This document shows positions 44,981 through 54,443 of a stretch of DNA of 64,000 nt, in pieces. Origin of the DNA: Brachyspira hampsonii (lineage in GTDB: Bacteria > Spirochaetota > Brachyspiria > Brachyspirales > Brachyspiraceae). Every line of letters starts with the position of its first letter. Position 1 is the first letter of the stretch. The notes under the pieces are model-generated. The model saw only the letters and a program-made list of their open reading frames with translations, searched no databases and was not told the DNA's origin. Where the stretch lies: NCBI RefSeq assembly GCF_001746205.1, contig NZ_MDCO01000006.1:248001-312000 (forward strand), read 5' to 3'. Made by a program: the position numbers and the translations under genes.

Positions 44981-46477
44981 ATGAGTGATAATGTAATTTT
45001 AAAAATGACAGGTATTGAAAAAAGATTCAAAGGTGTTTATGCTTTGAAAAATTTCAATTTCTCTTTAATTCAAGGTGAAATATTAGCTTTGATAGGAGAA
45101 AATGGAGCCGGCAAATCTACACTTATGAAAATTCTATCTGGCATATATAAAAAAGATGCAGGCAGTATAGAATATTTCGGAGAACCATTAGAAGTATCAG
45201 GTCCTAAAGAAGCAGAGGAAAAAGGTATATCTATAGTGCATCAGGAATTAAATTTAATGAATCATTTAACTGTAGCACAAAATATATTCATAGGACATGA
45301 ACCATTAAATAAATTCGGTCTTATAGATGATAAATTAATGATAAAAAGAGCAAAGAAAATATTTGAGGGCATGAATGTAGATATTAATCCTTCTGCTAAA
45401 ATAGGCTCTCTTACTGTAGGAAAGCAGCAATTAGTAGAAATAGCAAAAGCATTAACTCATAATTCTAAAATATTAATACTAGATGAACCTACAGCAGCAT
45501 TAACAGAATCAGAAACAAAAGAACTTTTTAGAATCATTAAAGACCTTCAAATAACAGGCGTATCAATAGTATATATTTCTCATAGATTAGATGAATTATT
45601 CATATTATCTGACAGAATAACAGTTATAAGAGATGGAGAATATATAGACACAAAAATTACTAAAGAAACAAATAAAGATGAAATAGTGAATCTAATGGTA
45701 GGCCGCGTTATATATGAAACACCAAAAACTGAAAGTAAAGTACCAAAAGATGCTAAAGAGATATTGAGAGTAGAAAATTTAGTTGTTCCGGGTGTAGTTA
45801 AAGATGTAAGTTTTTCTTTAAAAGAAGGTGAAATATTAGGATTTGCGGGACTTATGGGGGCAGGAAGAACAGAAACTGCAAGAGCTATTTTTGGAGCTGA
45901 TAAATTTGAAAGCGGAAAAATATTTGTTGAAGGAAATGAAATATCAGTAAAATCCCCTGTAGATGCTATAAAAAGCGGTATAGGTTATCTTTCTGAAGAT
46001 AGAAAAAGATACGGCTTGGCATTAGGTCTTCCTGTATTTGAAAATATGATGATGGGCAATTATGATAAGTTTTCAAATATGCTTATGGTTCAGAATTCAA
46101 AAGTAAGAGATATTTCAGAGAAGGAAGTAAAATCATTAAATATAAAAACACCTTCTATTAATCAATTAGTTAAAAACCTATCCGGCGGTAATCAGCAGAA
46201 AGTTGTAATAGCTAATTGGCTTATAAAAGAATGCAAAGTATTAATATTTGATGAGCCTACAAGAGGAATAGATGTAGGTGCTAGAAGTGAAATATACAAT
46301 CTTATGGAACAATTAGTATCTATGGGTAAATCTATAATAATGATCTCATCTGATTTGGTTGAGATACTTAGAATGAGCGACCGAATACTTGTTATGTCTG
46401 AAGGTAAAAAAACAGGGGAATTAGATATAAAAGGAACTACTCAAGATGATATTATGAAATATGCAACTATGAGATAG
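44981..46477 (+). CDS. ABC sugar transporter ATP-binding protein (RbsA/MglA type)
   Basis: A 498-aa tandem ABC ATPase powering monosaccharide import. The first domain has Walker A GENGAGKST, signature LTVGKQQLVEIAKAL and Walker B ILILDEPTAAL. The second has the degenerate P-loop GLMGAGRTE, signature LSGGNQQKVVIANW and LIFDEPTRGID, as is typical. It begins a plus-strand operon with permease, binding protein, fucI and fucU, so L-fucose is the likely cargo (inference). Confidence 0.93.
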   Translation: MSDNVILKMTGIEKRFKGVYALKNFNFSLIQGEILALIGENGAGKSTLMKILSGIYKKDAGSIEYFGEPLEVSGPKEAEEKGISIVHQELNLMNHLTVAQNIFIGHEPLNKFGLIDDKLMIKRAKKIFEGMNVDINPSAKIGSLTVGKQQLVEIAKALTHNSKILILDEPTAALTESETKELFRIIKDLQITGVSIVYISHRLDELFILSDRITVIRDGEYIDTKITKETNKDEIVNLMVGRVIYETPKTESKVPKDAKEILRVENLVVPGVVKDVSFSLKEGEILGFAGLMGAGRTETARAIFGADKFESGKIFVEGNEISVKSPVDAIKSGIGYLSEDRKRYGLALGLPVFENMMMGNYDKFSNMLMVQNSKVRDISEKEVKSLNIKTPSINQLVKNLSGGNQQKVVIANWLIKECKVLIFDEPTRGIDVGARSEIYNLMEQLVSMGKSIIMISSDLVEILRMSDRILVMSEGKKTGELDIKGTTQDDIMKYATMR

Positions 46478-46516
46478 ATATAAAACTATAATAAAAAATA
46501 AAATGGAGAGAATTAT

Positions 46517-47734
46517 ATGTACAATATCGAAAACAATACTTTTACTGGAAAATTATGCTTCAAAGCTAAAATGAGAAGGAGAACAAGAGATATATTAATT
46601 TATTTGAAAAAGAATGGACTGCAGAAATTTTTAACAGTTGTTGCTCTTCTTATTTTGTATGTATTTTTTGTTATAGCGGGAAGAAATTTCTTCACTTTCG
46701 ATACATTTTCTTTGATATTAAGGAATTCATATTTTATAGGTTTCTTAGCTATAGGAGTAACATTTGTTATAATTACAGGCGGTATTGATTTATCTATAGG
46801 ATCGCTTTCATTATTTGCTGCTATGGTAGGCGGTGTGATGATAACCAATTTTCAAACTCCTATGTGGGCAGTTCTTATTATAGTTATAGCTGTTGCAACT
46901 TTAGGCGGATTTATAAATGGTTTTTTAATTTCATATTTTAATTTACCTCCATTTATTGCCACTTTAGGTATGCTTATGGTTACTAAAGGTTTATCAGGTA
47001 TAGTTTCAAAATCTCAAACTATATACTACCCTACTATAACAGATCCTCAGTACGGCTGGTTCAGAGTATTATTTAATGCAACAGAATCTAATTTCCCATC
47101 CGGCTTTATAATGCTTGCAATATTTACTATTATATCTGTAATTGTATTAACTAAAACTATAATCGGAAGATATATATTTGCTTTAGGAAGCAATGAAGAG
47201 GCCGCAAGACTTTCAGGTATAAAAACTAACAAATGGAAAATAATAGCATACACAATAGCAGGATTCTTCTGCGGTATAGGAGGTTTAACTTTTGCTGCTA
47301 GTTATTCAAGCATAAGTCCCGGAGCTGGACAAGGTTATGAATTTGATGCAATTGCTGCTGTAGTTATAGGCGGTACATCCCTTTCCGGAGGTGTTGGCTC
47401 TATAATAGGTACAATAATAGGTGTATATATAATGTCTGTACTAAAAGTAGGACTTCCTTCTGTAGGTGTAGAACAATTCTTCCAATACTTTACTATAGGT
47501 ATAGTAGTTATTATAGCAGTACTTATAGATGTTTATAGAATAAAAATGTCTAATAAAGTTAAAAAAGTAGATGTAAAAAAAGAGAGAATGGAACAGTTAG
47601 AAGAAGAAATAGAATCTTTCAGAATAAAAATAGATTATATGATATCTGACAATGCTAAAGATTATTCAAAAGAGATATCAGAAGTACAATCTAAAATTAA
47701 TAGCTTAATAGAAGAAAAGAAAAAATTAAAATAA
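46517..47734 (+). CDS. ABC sugar transporter permease with C-terminal coiled coil
   Basis: Inner-membrane channel of the sugar importer, 405 aa. It has the RbsC-type permease domain (about nine helices) with FVIITGGIDLSIGS, FNLPPFIATLGML, GSNEEAARLSGI and the late glycine-rich helix (VVIGGTSLSGGVGSIIGT). After the last TM helix the protein continues for about 60 residues with a charged coiled coil (KKERMEQLEEEIESFRIKID) that RbsC-like permeases usually lack. GGAGAG lies before the ATG. It lies 40 bp after the ATPase gene and 21 bp before the binding-protein gene. Confidence 0.91.
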   Translation: MYNIENNTFTGKLCFKAKMRRRTRDILIYLKKNGLQKFLTVVALLILYVFFVIAGRNFFTFDTFSLILRNSYFIGFLAIGVTFVIITGGIDLSIGSLSLFAAMVGGVMITNFQTPMWAVLIIVIAVATLGGFINGFLISYFNLPPFIATLGMLMVTKGLSGIVSKSQTIYYPTITDPQYGWFRVLFNATESNFPSGFIMLAIFTIISVIVLTKTIIGRYIFALGSNEEAARLSGIKTNKWKIIAYTIAGFFCGIGGLTFAASYSSISPGAGQGYEFDAIAAVVIGGTSLSGGVGSIIGTIIGVYIMSVLKVGLPSVGVEQFFQYFTIGIVVIIAVLIDVYRIKMSNKVKKVDVKKERMEQLEEEIESFRIKIDYMISDNAKDYSKEISEVQSKINSLIEEKKKLK

Positions 47735-47754
47735 AACAAATAAAGGAGAATAAG

Positions 47755-48777
47755 ATGAAAAAAATTTTATTACTAGCTACTACTTTAATAGGATTAACAG
47801 TTATATTGGCAAGCTGCGGCAACAAAGAACCTTATATAGCTGTTATTTCCAAAGGATTCCAGCACAAGTTTTGGGTAACTGTTAGAGACGGTGCAGAAGC
47901 TGCTGCTAAACAAAACGGTGTAAAAATAAGTTTTGTTGGTCCTGAAACAGAATCTGACTCAAAAATACAGCAGGACTTGTTGGATAGTGAAATAAATAAA
48001 AACCCCGATGCTATAGCTTTTGCTGCTGTAACAGGAGATTTCACTGAACAAGTTAAAAGAATAAAAGAAAAAAATATACCTCTAATAGGTTTTGACTCTG
48101 GTATATTACCAGACCAAGCTCAAGGTGCTGTACTTGCTACTGCTTCTACTGATAACAGAGCTGCTGCTGCTATAGTTGCAGATAAAATGTTTGAAGCTTT
48201 AAAAGAAAGAATAGCTACTTTTACTGCTCAAAACAAAGCTAAAATAGCTGTTCTTCAATTAGATAATTCTGATACTGGTATAGGAAGAGCTGAAGGTTTT
48301 GTAAAAAGATTTACTGAATTAGCTGACGGAGATGCTGCTACTGCAGGAAAATACACTTTGCAAGTTATAGTTCCTACTACTCAAAATGAAGCTGATATAG
48401 CTAATGAAGTTAATGCTTTAAGAGGTAAAAGTGTTTTAGGAATATATTTATCTAATGAAGCTATGGCAAGAGGTTTCTTAGTAGTATATAAAAGTGCTGA
48501 AGCAGGTGCTGCTAACACTATAGTTGGAGATGCTCAAGACGGCGGAGATTTAGTTGTTATGGGATTTGACTCTGGAAAACCTCAGTTAGATGCTATAAGA
48601 AATGGAATAATACAAGGTTCTGTTACTCAAGACCCTTACAGCATTGGTTTCCAAGCTGTTACTTTAGCAGTTAAAGCTTCTAAAGGAGAACCTGTTGCTA
48701 ACATAGATACTGGTGCTAAATGGTATGATAAAACTAATATAGACGATCCTGAAATAGCTAAATTATTATACGAATAA
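47755..48777 (+). CDS. periplasmic sugar-binding lipoprotein of the ABC importer
   Basis: This captures the sugar and delivers it to the permease. The 340-aa protein has a lipoprotein signal peptide ending ILASCGN (Cys near 21) and the type I periplasmic-binding fold: YIAVISKGFQHKFWVTVRDG, IPLIGFDSGI, TGIGRAEGFVKRF, IYLSNEAMARGF and GSVTQDPYSIGFQAV. It is rich in GCT and AAA codons, typical of a highly expressed gene. Spacing and order indicate cotranscription with the ABC and fucI genes. Substrate specificity (L-fucose) is inferred from the operon. Confidence 0.92.
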   Translation: MKKILLLATTLIGLTVILASCGNKEPYIAVISKGFQHKFWVTVRDGAEAAAKQNGVKISFVGPETESDSKIQQDLLDSEINKNPDAIAFAAVTGDFTEQVKRIKEKNIPLIGFDSGILPDQAQGAVLATASTDNRAAAAIVADKMFEALKERIATFTAQNKAKIAVLQLDNSDTGIGRAEGFVKRFTELADGDAATAGKYTLQVIVPTTQNEADIANEVNALRGKSVLGIYLSNEAMARGFLVVYKSAEAGAANTIVGDAQDGGDLVVMGFDSGKPQLDAIRNGIIQGSVTQDPYSIGFQAVTLAVKASKGEPVANIDTGAKWYDKTNIDDPEIAKLLYE

Positions 48778-48801
48778 AATTACGGAGGAATTATAACAAT
48801 T

Positions 48802-50583
48802 ATGTTTAGAATGCAAAATAATTTACCAAAAGTTGGTATTAGACCTGTCATAGACGGGAGAAGAAACGGAGTTAGAGAATCTCTTGAAGATACCACTATG
48901 AACATGGCTAAAATAGCTGCAAAACTTATAGAAGAAAACATTAAACATCCTAGCGGAGAAAAAGTTGAATGTGTAATCTCTGACACTACTATCGGAGGTG
49001 TTGCTGAAGCTGCAAGATGTCAGAAAAAATTTGATGAAAATAATGTTAAACTAACTCTTACTGTTACACCTTGCTGGTGTTATGGTTCTGAAACTATCGA
49101 TATGACTCCAGCTATACCTAAAGCAATATGGGGATTTAATGGCACTGAAAGACCTGGTGCTGTTTATTTGGCTGCTGCTGATGCTGGACATACTCAATTA
49201 GGTTTGCCAGTTTTCTCCATCTATGGTAAAGATGTTCAGGATGCAGGAGATGAAAATGTTCCTGAAGATGTTAGAGAAAAAATACTTAGATTTGTAAGAG
49301 CTGGTCTTGCCGTTGCTACTATGAAAGATCAATCTTATGTAAGTATGGGCTATGTTGCTATGGGTATTATGGGTTCTATGGTTGATGCTGAATTCTTACT
49401 TGACTATTTAGGAATGAGAACTGAATTCGTAGATATGAGCGAAATCAAAAGAAGATTAGAACTAGAAATATATGATAAAGAAGAGTTCAAAAAAGCATGG
49501 GAATGGGCTAAACAATGTAAATTTGGCTCTGACAACAATAAAGTAAAAGCCACTGATGAACAAAAAGAAAAAGAATGGGCTACTTCAATTAAAATGGCTA
49601 TGATTATGCGTGATTTGATGGTAGGAAATCCTAAATTGGCTGAAATGGGATATATAGAAGAAGCTCAAGGTCATAATGCAATAGCAGGCGGTTTCCAAGG
49701 ACAAAGACATTGGACTGACTTTATGCCTAATGGGGACTTTGCTGAAGCTATTCTTAATTCATCTTTTGACTGGAATGGTATAAGAGAACCTTATGTTGTT
49801 GCTACTGAAAATGACTCTTTGAATGGTCTTTCTATGTTATTTGCTCACCTTTTAACAAGCAGATCTCAATTATTCGCTGATGTTAGAACTTATTGGAGTC
49901 CTGAAGCTGTTAAAAGAGTTACAGGAAAAGAACTTACAGGAAAAGCTAAAGATGGTATCATTCACTTAATCAACTCTGGTGCTGCTTCTTTAGATTGGAC
50001 AGGCGAGCAAAAAGTTAATGGAAACCCTGCTTTAAAAGAATATTGGAATATTACTGAAGAAGAAGCTAAAAAATGTCTTGATGCAACTCAATTCTCACCT
50101 GCTAACAGAGAATACTTCAGAGGAGGCGGATTCTCTTCTACTTTCCTGACTAAAGGTGAAATGCCAATGACTATAATAAGACTTAATTTAGTTAAAGGCT
50201 TCGGACCTGTACTTCAAATAGCTGAAGGTTATGCTGTTAATATTGATAACAGTATATTTGATCCTATTAACAAAAGAACTGACTCTACTTGGCCTACTAC
50301 TTGGTTTGCTCCTATACTTACAGGAAAAGATTCTTTCAAAGATGTTTATTCTGTTATGAATGATTGGGGTGCTAATCACTGTGCTGCTGCCTATGGTCAT
50401 ATAGGTGCTGATTTAATCACTTTGGCTTCTATGCTTCGTATACCTGTAAGCATGCATAATGTAAGTGAAGATAGAATATTCAGACCTAAAGCATGGAAAG
50501 CATTTGGTACAAAAGATGCTGAAGGTGCTGACTTTAGAGCATGCAAACATTTCGGACCTTTATTTGGAAAAGTAACTAGGTAA
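48802..50583 (+). CDS. fucI: L-fucose isomerase
   Basis: FucI is a manganese-dependent cytoplasmic ketol isomerase converting L-fucose to L-fuculose. The 593-aa protein is full length. Recognisable regions are [50 protein letters not shown] and [21 protein letters not shown]-type C-terminal sequence, with a histidine in the place of the catalytic His. GGAGG lies 13 bp before the ATG. It follows the transporter genes by 24 bp and is separated from fucU by an intrinsic terminator-like hairpin. Confidence 0.96.
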   Translation: MFRMQNNLPKVGIRPVIDGRRNGVRESLEDTTMNMAKIAAKLIEENIKHPSGEKVECVISDTTIGGVAEAARCQKKFDENNVKLTLTVTPCWCYGSETIDMTPAIPKAIWGFNGTERPGAVYLAAADAGHTQLGLPVFSIYGKDVQDAGDENVPEDVREKILRFVRAGLAVATMKDQSYVSMGYVAMGIMGSMVDAEFLLDYLGMRTEFVDMSEIKRRLELEIYDKEEFKKAWEWAKQCKFGSDNNKVKATDEQKEKEWATSIKMAMIMRDLMVGNPKLAEMGYIEEAQGHNAIAGGFQGQRHWTDFMPNGDFAEAILNSSFDWNGIREPYVVATENDSLNGLSMLFAHLLTSRSQLFADVRTYWSPEAVKRVTGKELTGKAKDGIIHLINSGAASLDWTGEQKVNGNPALKEYWNITEEEAKKCLDATQFSPANREYFRGGGFSSTFLTKGEMPMTIIRLNLVKGFGPVLQIAEGYAVNIDNSIFDPINKRTDSTWPTTWFAPILTGKDSFKDVYSVMNDWGANHCAAAYGHIGADLITLASMLRIPVSMHNVSEDRIFRPKAWKAFGTKDAEGADFRACKHFGPLFGKVTR

Positions 50584-50597
50584 TAATAATTTTTCTT

Positions 50598-50635
50598 AAG
50601 TCCCATTTAGTATTAAAATATTAAATGGGGCTTTT
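50598..50635 (+). terminator. terminator-like hairpin between fucI and fucU
   Basis: A 12-bp stem (AAGTCCCATTTA at 50598-50609 with TAAATGGGGCTT at 50622-50633, one G-U pair) runs into TTTT. It is placed to end most fucI transcripts and leave fucU to readthrough or a separate promoter. Confidence 0.7.
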
Positions 50636-50664
50636 GTAAAAAAATAATTTTAAGGAATTGGAAT

Positions 50665-51102
50665 ATGTTAAAAGGAATAGATCCTGTTGTTTCACCAGAG
50701 CTATTAAAAGTATTATGTGAAATGGGACATGGCAGTGAAATTTTATTTGCTGACGGTAATTTTCCTTCTCATGATTATAATGTAAAAAAAATTATAAGAC
50801 TTGACGGAATAGATATACCTACTGTTTTAAAAGCTATTATGCCTTTATTTCCTTTGGATACTTTTGTAGAAAGCCCCGTCGTATTAATGCAGCCTAATGC
50901 TGATTTTGGCAGAGAACCTGATGTATGGGCTAAATACAAAGATATAATAGCAAAGCATCAAAAAGTAAATTATGAATATTTGGAAAGATTTGCATATTAT
51001 GACAGATGCAAAAATGTCTATGCTATTGTTGCCACAAGCGAACTTGAAATATATGCAAATATTATACTAAAAAAAGGTGTAATTTTTCCAGACAAGAAAT
51101 AA
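50665..51102 (+). CDS. fucU: L-fucose mutarotase FucU
   Basis: FucU equilibrates the alpha and beta anomers of L-fucose to feed FucI. The 145-aa protein shows MLKGIDPVVSPELLKVLCEMGHG, EILFADGNFPSHDYN and ERFAYYDRCKNVYAIVATSE with the conserved histidine. AAGGAATTGGAAT precedes the ATG. It is the last gene of the fucose operon, downstream of a hairpin and before a terminator. Confidence 0.94.
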   Translation: MLKGIDPVVSPELLKVLCEMGHGSEILFADGNFPSHDYNVKKIIRLDGIDIPTVLKAIMPLFPLDTFVESPVVLMQPNADFGREPDVWAKYKDIIAKHQKVNYEYLERFAYYDRCKNVYAIVATSELEIYANIILKKGVIFPDKK

Positions 51103-51126
51103 TGTCTCTAAAATATAAAATATTTA

Positions 51127-51164
51127 GCAAGTCTTTAATTTATTTAAAGGCTTGTTATTTTTTT
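51127..51164 (+). terminator. intrinsic terminator after fucU
   Basis: A 12-bp stem (GCAAGTCTTTAA at 51127-51138 with TTAAAGGCTTGT at 51144-51155, two G-U pairs) is followed by a T-run (51158-51164). It ends the fucose operon 24 bp after fucU and faces the convergent ggt gene. Confidence 0.82.
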
Positions 51165-51170
51165 AATTAT

Positions 51171-52790
51171 CTAGCAAACACCTATAGCTGAATCCGTCCT
51201 GCCATCACAGCCTGCAAAATAAACATCATTATCATTTTTTAATATAATCTGTCCGCGTCCGAAATAACCGAAGTATGTAAGATAATCTTTCTTTTTTATA
51301 TTATGTCCAAGTGATGAAAGTTCTTTATAGATATTATTATCAAAATTATATTCTAACTCTATATTTTTATCCCCCACCCATTGCCATCTAGGTTTATCTA
51401 ATGCTGACTGCGGATTTAAATCATAATCTATTAAATTACTTATAACCTGAACATGCCCCTGAGGCTGCATAAAAGCCCCCATTACACCTAATGCTCCATA
51501 AGGTTTTGAATCTTTGCATATAAAGGCTGGTATTATAGTGTGATAAGGCTTTTTATGTGCTGCTATAAAATTATCAGAATTAGGATCTAATGAAAAGTTA
51601 GCTCCCCTATTTTGCAAAGCTATACCTGTTTCTGGAATCACTATTCCTGAACCGAAAGCTGTATAATTACTTTGTATGTATGAAACCATATTGCCGTAAC
51701 TGTCAGAAGCTGCTAAATATACAGTGTCCCCTGATGAGAATATATAGTTTATAGGTTCTAATGATTTATTTTTATTTATAAGTGAAGCTCTTTTTTTGGC
51801 GTACTCTTTTGAAAGCATTTCCTCTATAGAAGTTTGCATATAATTAATATCGGCTACATATTTTTTAGTATCCGTAAAAGCTAATTTCAAAGCCTCTATT
51901 TGATAATGTACTTTTTCTAATTCGCTTAAATTATTAAAATCAAAATTTGATAATATATTTAAAGTCATTAATACAGTAATACCATGGCCATTTGGAGGAA
52001 TTTCATAAATATCATAGCCTCTGTAATTAGCAATTATAGGAGTAACAAACTCCGGATAATATTCGTTTAAATCCTCTTTGGATAAATATCCTCCGTATTT
52101 TTTCATAAATGAATCTATTTTTTCAGCATATTCACCTCTGTAAATACACTCTGCATCTGTTTTTCCTATATCATATAAAGTCTTAGCATGATATGGAAGT
52201 TTAACTATCTCTCCAAGTTCTGGAGTTTTTCCATTAAATGTAAAAGTATCGAACCAATATTTAAACTCTTCCTTTTTTAAATTATCAGAAGCATTCAAAT
52301 ACATATTATAGGCCTCTTTCCAATCAATAGCCACTTGAGGCTGAATGGCATATCCTTCTCTAGCATATCTAATAGCAGGTTCAAGCACATCAATAAGTTT
52401 TAATTTACCGAATTTGTTTATAAGAGAAGCCCAAACTGCTGGAATGCCTCCAACAGTTACAGGCAAAACTCCATATAAAGGCATTTTATCAAAATTATAT
52501 GATAATACTTTATCAATATCAAAATTCTTTGGAGAAAATCCGCTTCCGTTAATGGCATACATTTTATTTTCAAAATTTATTATAGCAAAAGCGTCCCCTC
52601 CAAGTCCGTTTGAAGTAGGCTCTGCAACAGTAAGTGCAGCTGCTGAAGCTATTGCCGCATCTACTGCATTACCGCCTTTTTTTATAATCTCAATCCCAGC
52701 TTCCGAAGCTAGTACATTGCTTGTTGAAACTATATTCTTTCCAAATACAACATTTCTTTTAGATGCATAAGTATTATCATAAAAATTCAT
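51171..52790 (-). CDS. ggt: gamma-glutamyltransferase family protein
   Basis: An Ntn-type hydrolase acting on gamma-glutamyl bonds such as those of glutathione, 539 aa. It has ASEAGIEIIKKGGNAVDAAIA, the nucleophile region GDTVYLAASDSYGNMVS and LQNRGANFSLDP; the threonine in DTVY aligns with the autoprocessing Thr. The pattern (TVYLAA, SNYTAFGSGIVIP) resembles the YwrD-like branch rather than secreted GGT, and there is no signal peptide, so it is probably cytoplasmic. The ATG at 52790 is preferred to a TTG at 52802. Confidence 0.9.
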   Translation of the reverse strand: MNFYDNTYASKRNVVFGKNIVSTSNVLASEAGIEIIKKGGNAVDAAIASAAALTVAEPTSNGLGGDAFAIINFENKMYAINGSGFSPKNFDIDKVLSYNFDKMPLYGVLPVTVGGIPAVWASLINKFGKLKLIDVLEPAIRYAREGYAIQPQVAIDWKEAYNMYLNASDNLKKEEFKYWFDTFTFNGKTPELGEIVKLPYHAKTLYDIGKTDAECIYRGEYAEKIDSFMKKYGGYLSKEDLNEYYPEFVTPIIANYRGYDIYEIPPNGHGITVLMTLNILSNFDFNNLSELEKVHYQIEALKLAFTDTKKYVADINYMQTSIEEMLSKEYAKKRASLINKNKSLEPINYIFSSGDTVYLAASDSYGNMVSYIQSNYTAFGSGIVIPETGIALQNRGANFSLDPNSDNFIAAHKKPYHTIIPAFICKDSKPYGALGVMGAFMQPQGHVQVISNLIDYDLNPQSALDKPRWQWVGDKNIELEYNFDNNIYKELSSLGHNIKKKDYLTYFGYFGRGQIILKNDNDVYFAGCDGRTDSAIGVC

Positions 52791-52866
52791 AATAAAATCC
52801 AATACTTTATTTTTATTTAATTAGTTAATTATACTAGCAAAAATATAATTGTCAAAATATTTTGTA

Positions 52867-53115
52867 TCAATCATTCAAGTTTTTTAAATAATCTGCTGCC
52901 TCATCATCATAAGGGCTAATCTCTAAAATTTTTCTATAGCATTCTTCAGCTTTTTCTTTATCATCAATTTTTAAATATAATTCAGCAATATATTTTAGAA
53001 TATCACATCTGTATAGGCGAACTTCAAAATATATATATATACATTTTTTCTATACTTTTCAAAAATAATTTCTTTCTTATCTTCTTCATCATACTCTTTT
53101 CTTTCTTTTTCTATA
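52867..53115 (-). pseudogene. remnant of a TPR protein gene
   Basis: Minus-strand frame ending at 52867 translates as a clear TPR unit (KYIAELYLKIDDKEKAEECY, ILEISPYDDEAADYLKNLND). The upstream part (DEEDKKEIIFEKYRKNVY) is in another frame. The break lies at an AT dinucleotide run, 53029-53041. Removing one AT unit would join both frames. There is an upstream stop and no start codon near 53115, so the 5' end is also lost. It is a decayed gene rather than a simple phase-off gene. Confidence 0.6.
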
Positions 53116-53189
53116 AAATATTAACTTGTCAAAAAAAGAAAAAAGAGAGAATAAAGAATATCCTTATTTTTATTTTTTATGAAATCTAA

Positions 53190-53453
53190 TTATTTTTTAA
53201 GTTCTTTAATTATGAGATCTTCAATTTCACCTAATTTACATTCTAAATCCCAAATACGAATCAGCGATTTTTTAGGTTTATTTTTTTCTTTTTCGAGTTC
53301 AATTTTGTAATACTCTCTTTCACTTCTAAGGAATTCTAGTTTTTCACGTTTCTTTTTGTCATACTCGACATCATTATTACTATCGAAATCTGCTAAATTA
53401 TCACTTATTATCACACCATCAAACTTTTCAAATAATTTTTTGAATATTCCCAT
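53190..53453 (-). CDS. hypothetical protein, 87 aa
   Basis: I do not recognise the family. A short cytoplasmic protein with a hydrophobic start (MGIFKKLFEKFDGVIISDNL) and a highly charged helical second half (KLEFLRSEREYYKIELEKEKN), likely coiled coil. A strong ribosome binding site AAAGGAGA lies 5-6 bp before the ATG, which argues for a real gene. Confidence 0.65.
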   Translation of the reverse strand: MGIFKKLFEKFDGVIISDNLADFDSNNDVEYDKKKREKLEFLRSEREYYKIELEKEKNKPKKSLIRIWDLECKLGEIEDLIIKELKK

Positions 53454-53787
53454 ATTATTCTCCTTTTAGGTATTTATATTGTATAATATATTTTTTATTT
53501 TGTATCTTTAATTCCTACATAAATATTATATCCTTTTAAATTTTTAATTTAATTATAATATGCAGGTATGACAAATTCTGACACTTTTTTGGATATGAAT
53601 TAAACAAGGAAATTAATTAACATTTAAATAATTATATATTTTTTATATGCTGCTTTAAAAATAATTTTATTCCATGATATCAAAAAGTTTTTTATTATTT
53701 TAGGATAAAATATTTTAGAAGTACGGCATTCATTTATTACATTTTTTATATATACTCTGACTATATAACAATAAATAAAATTATCTA
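53454..53787. other. AT-rich intergenic stretch, no recognised gene
   Basis: 334 bp with no open frame of note, no repeat-element arm and no convincing terminator. The first 40 bp hold the ribosome binding site and a possible TATTAT -10 box for the 87-aa gene on the minus strand. Confidence 0.5.
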
Positions 53788-54423
53788 TTATTTTTTATTA
53801 AATACTTTATTAAATAACCTGTCAATAAAATATTCTATATAACCCAAAAAAGCAAAAAACAAAGTGATAAAAAATACATTTCTTAATACTGTTTTAAGTC
53901 CGTATTTATCTATATCAACAAAAAAGTAAGGGTAATAACTTCCATCTGAAAAAGGACTTCCTACTCTAGCCCTTATAAGTATAAATACAAAATATAAAAT
54001 CGGTATTATAAGCCAAAGAATAGGATCTATTACTTTATAAATGCCTTTCTTATCAAAAATTATATAATCAAAAATAGTCATAACAGGCACTATATAATGA
54101 ACTATCACATTTCTTATATATGCAAATCCAATATATTTATCAGCTGTAGGGCTTAATAAAAAATGATATACCAAAAATGTAACTGTTATAGACATTGTAA
54201 CTGCACCTTTGAATCTTGGATAAAATGTTTCTTTTTTCTTTATAATATTTAAAATGTCTAAAATAAAATAAATTATCACAAGTATATTGCTTTGATATGT
54301 GAAGTAGTATGCAGTTTCTATATCAAGTTTAAAATTATCATAAAAAAATCCATGAAGCACCGCAAAAATACCAATTATAATTATTATTATTTTATATACT
54401 ATAGAAAAATTATTTTTTATCAT
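53788..54423 (-). CDS. Pr6Pr-family membrane protein
   Basis: A 211-aa integral membrane protein with six predicted helices. The family-type features are a first helix, FTYQSNILVIIYFILD, the helix VTFLVYHFLLSPT, an aromatic/His loop VIVHYIVPVMTIFDYIIFD and PYFFVDIDKYG. These match the Pr6Pr / DUF-type six-helix proteins of unknown function. It is 20 bp downstream of the glycohydrolase genes. Confidence 0.75.
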   Translation of the reverse strand: MIKNNFSIVYKIIIIIIGIFAVLHGFFYDNFKLDIETAYYFTYQSNILVIIYFILDILNIIKKKETFYPRFKGAVTMSITVTFLVYHFLLSPTADKYIGFAYIRNVIVHYIVPVMTIFDYIIFDKKGIYKVIDPILWLIIPILYFVFILIRARVGSPFSDGSYYPYFFVDIDKYGLKTVLRNVFFITLFFAFLGYIEYFIDRLFNKVFNKK

Positions 54424-54443
54424 ATTAAATCCAATAAATATAA

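Noticed and set aside
51371-51382. CCCCCACCCATT as an element arm
   Set aside because: It is inside ggt coding sequence, with no partner arm at the expected spacing.
53454-53787. tRNA or small RNA gene in this gap
   Set aside because: No cloverleaf with a TTCGA-type arm or other stable hairpin could be traced by eye.
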